Shown here one piece after another: positions 21,857 through 22,033 of a DNA stretch of 22,033 nucleotides. The notes under the pieces were generated by a model that was not told the origin of the DNA, made no database searches, and worked only from the letters and a program-made list of their open reading frames with translations. Numbering within the stretch: the first letter of the stretch is position 1; every line of letters starts with the position of its first letter. The stretch comes from an uncultured Oxalobacter sp. (lineage in GTDB: Bacteria > Pseudomonadota > Gammaproteobacteria > Burkholderiales > Burkholderiaceae_D). The stretch spans positions 1-22,033 of the forward strand of contig CAJKQK010000031.1 of NCBI GenBank assembly GCA_905202055.1. The letters are read 5' to 3'. The position numbers were made by a program, and so were the translations under genes.

Positions 21857-22033
21857 TCAATTGTTTTGTTCGTTTGCCGGAGCACTGAGCAGAACGAGTG
21901 TGCTTTTGGCCAGTTCCGCTTCAAGTTCCTTGCTCATCTCGCCGAATTCGTCATGAGAGGTTCCAAGGAACAACAGAATACCAATAGGCACGTGCAAGGC
22001 GTGGCAAATTTTCTGCAAGGTCGAGAGGGTAAT
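21857..22033 (-). CDS. XRE-type helix-turn-helix regulator, C-terminal part (partial)
   Basis: The minus strand is open from the window edge to a TGA at 21859-21857, giving the last 58 residues. It opens with ITLSTLQKICHALHVPIGIL, matching the end of an HTH_3/Cro-CI domain (the pattern I-x-x-S-T-L-x-K-I-x-x-A-L-x-V-P). An acidic, helical tail of about 35 residues follows and ends PANEQNN. The recognition helix and the start lie outside the window. XRE proteins bind DNA as dimers and often repress nearby genes. This one converges on the small membrane-protein gene, but a regulatory link is not shown. It is the only minus-strand gene in the window. Confidence 0.8.
   Translation of the reverse strand: MTLSTLQKICHALHVPIGILLFLGTSHDEFGEMSKELEAELAKSTLVLLSAPANEQNN

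Noticed and set aside
21672..21860. A 62-codon minus-strand open frame between the regulator and the small gene
   Set aside because: It runs through the UUCG terminator and into the 3' end of the small gene, with no ribosome-binding site or recognisable motif.
1..22033. CRISPR arrays, insertion sequences, prophage genes or integrases
   Set aside because: No spaced repeat array, transposase or integrase motif, or terminal inverted repeats were seen in the window.

Overview
The window reads as chromosomal core DNA of a betaproteobacterium. The order folC / SPOR protein / cvpA / purF, the block lepA-lepB-rnc-era-recO-pdxJ-acpS-nagZ, and uvrC-pgsA followed by tRNA-Gly and tRNA-Cys are typical of Burkholderiales and their relatives. 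Medium GC and the protein wording suggest Oxalobacteraceae, perhaps Oxalobacter. That last step is inference from memory, not a database result. Every gene is on the + strand except a partial regulator at the right edge.

Region 1 (1-5292) holds the end of accD with its own terminator. A tight run follows: folC (folate), a DedD-like SPOR protein, cvpA and purF (first step of purine synthesis), then greB. Region 2 (5414-7648) is ygiQ, a radical SAM gene with a good promoter of its own.

Region 3 (7831-18031) is a long co-oriented housekeeping run with short gaps and two 4-base overlaps or near-overlaps. It contains lepA, lepB, rnc, era, recO, pdxJ, acpS, nagZ, uvrC and pgsA. These genes cover translation, protein export, RNA processing, ribosome assembly, DNA repair, vitamin B6, acyl carrier protein activation, cell-wall recycling and phospholipid synthesis. 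A strong sigma-70 promoter then drives tRNA-Gly(GCC) and tRNA-Cys(GCA).

Region 4 (18466-22033) is looser and more accessory. It has a GNAT acetyltransferase that resembles Firmicutes proteins, a SpoU-type RNA methyltransferase, a very strong (likely two-way) terminator, and the zinc alcohol dehydrogenase adhP with its terminator. Next comes a compact solitary transcription unit: a near-consensus promoter, a 5' leader built of short tandem repeats, a 29-residue one-helix membrane protein, and a UUCG-loop terminator. The window ends in the C-terminal part of an XRE-type regulator on the opposite strand. The small transcription unit is the part I find least explained.
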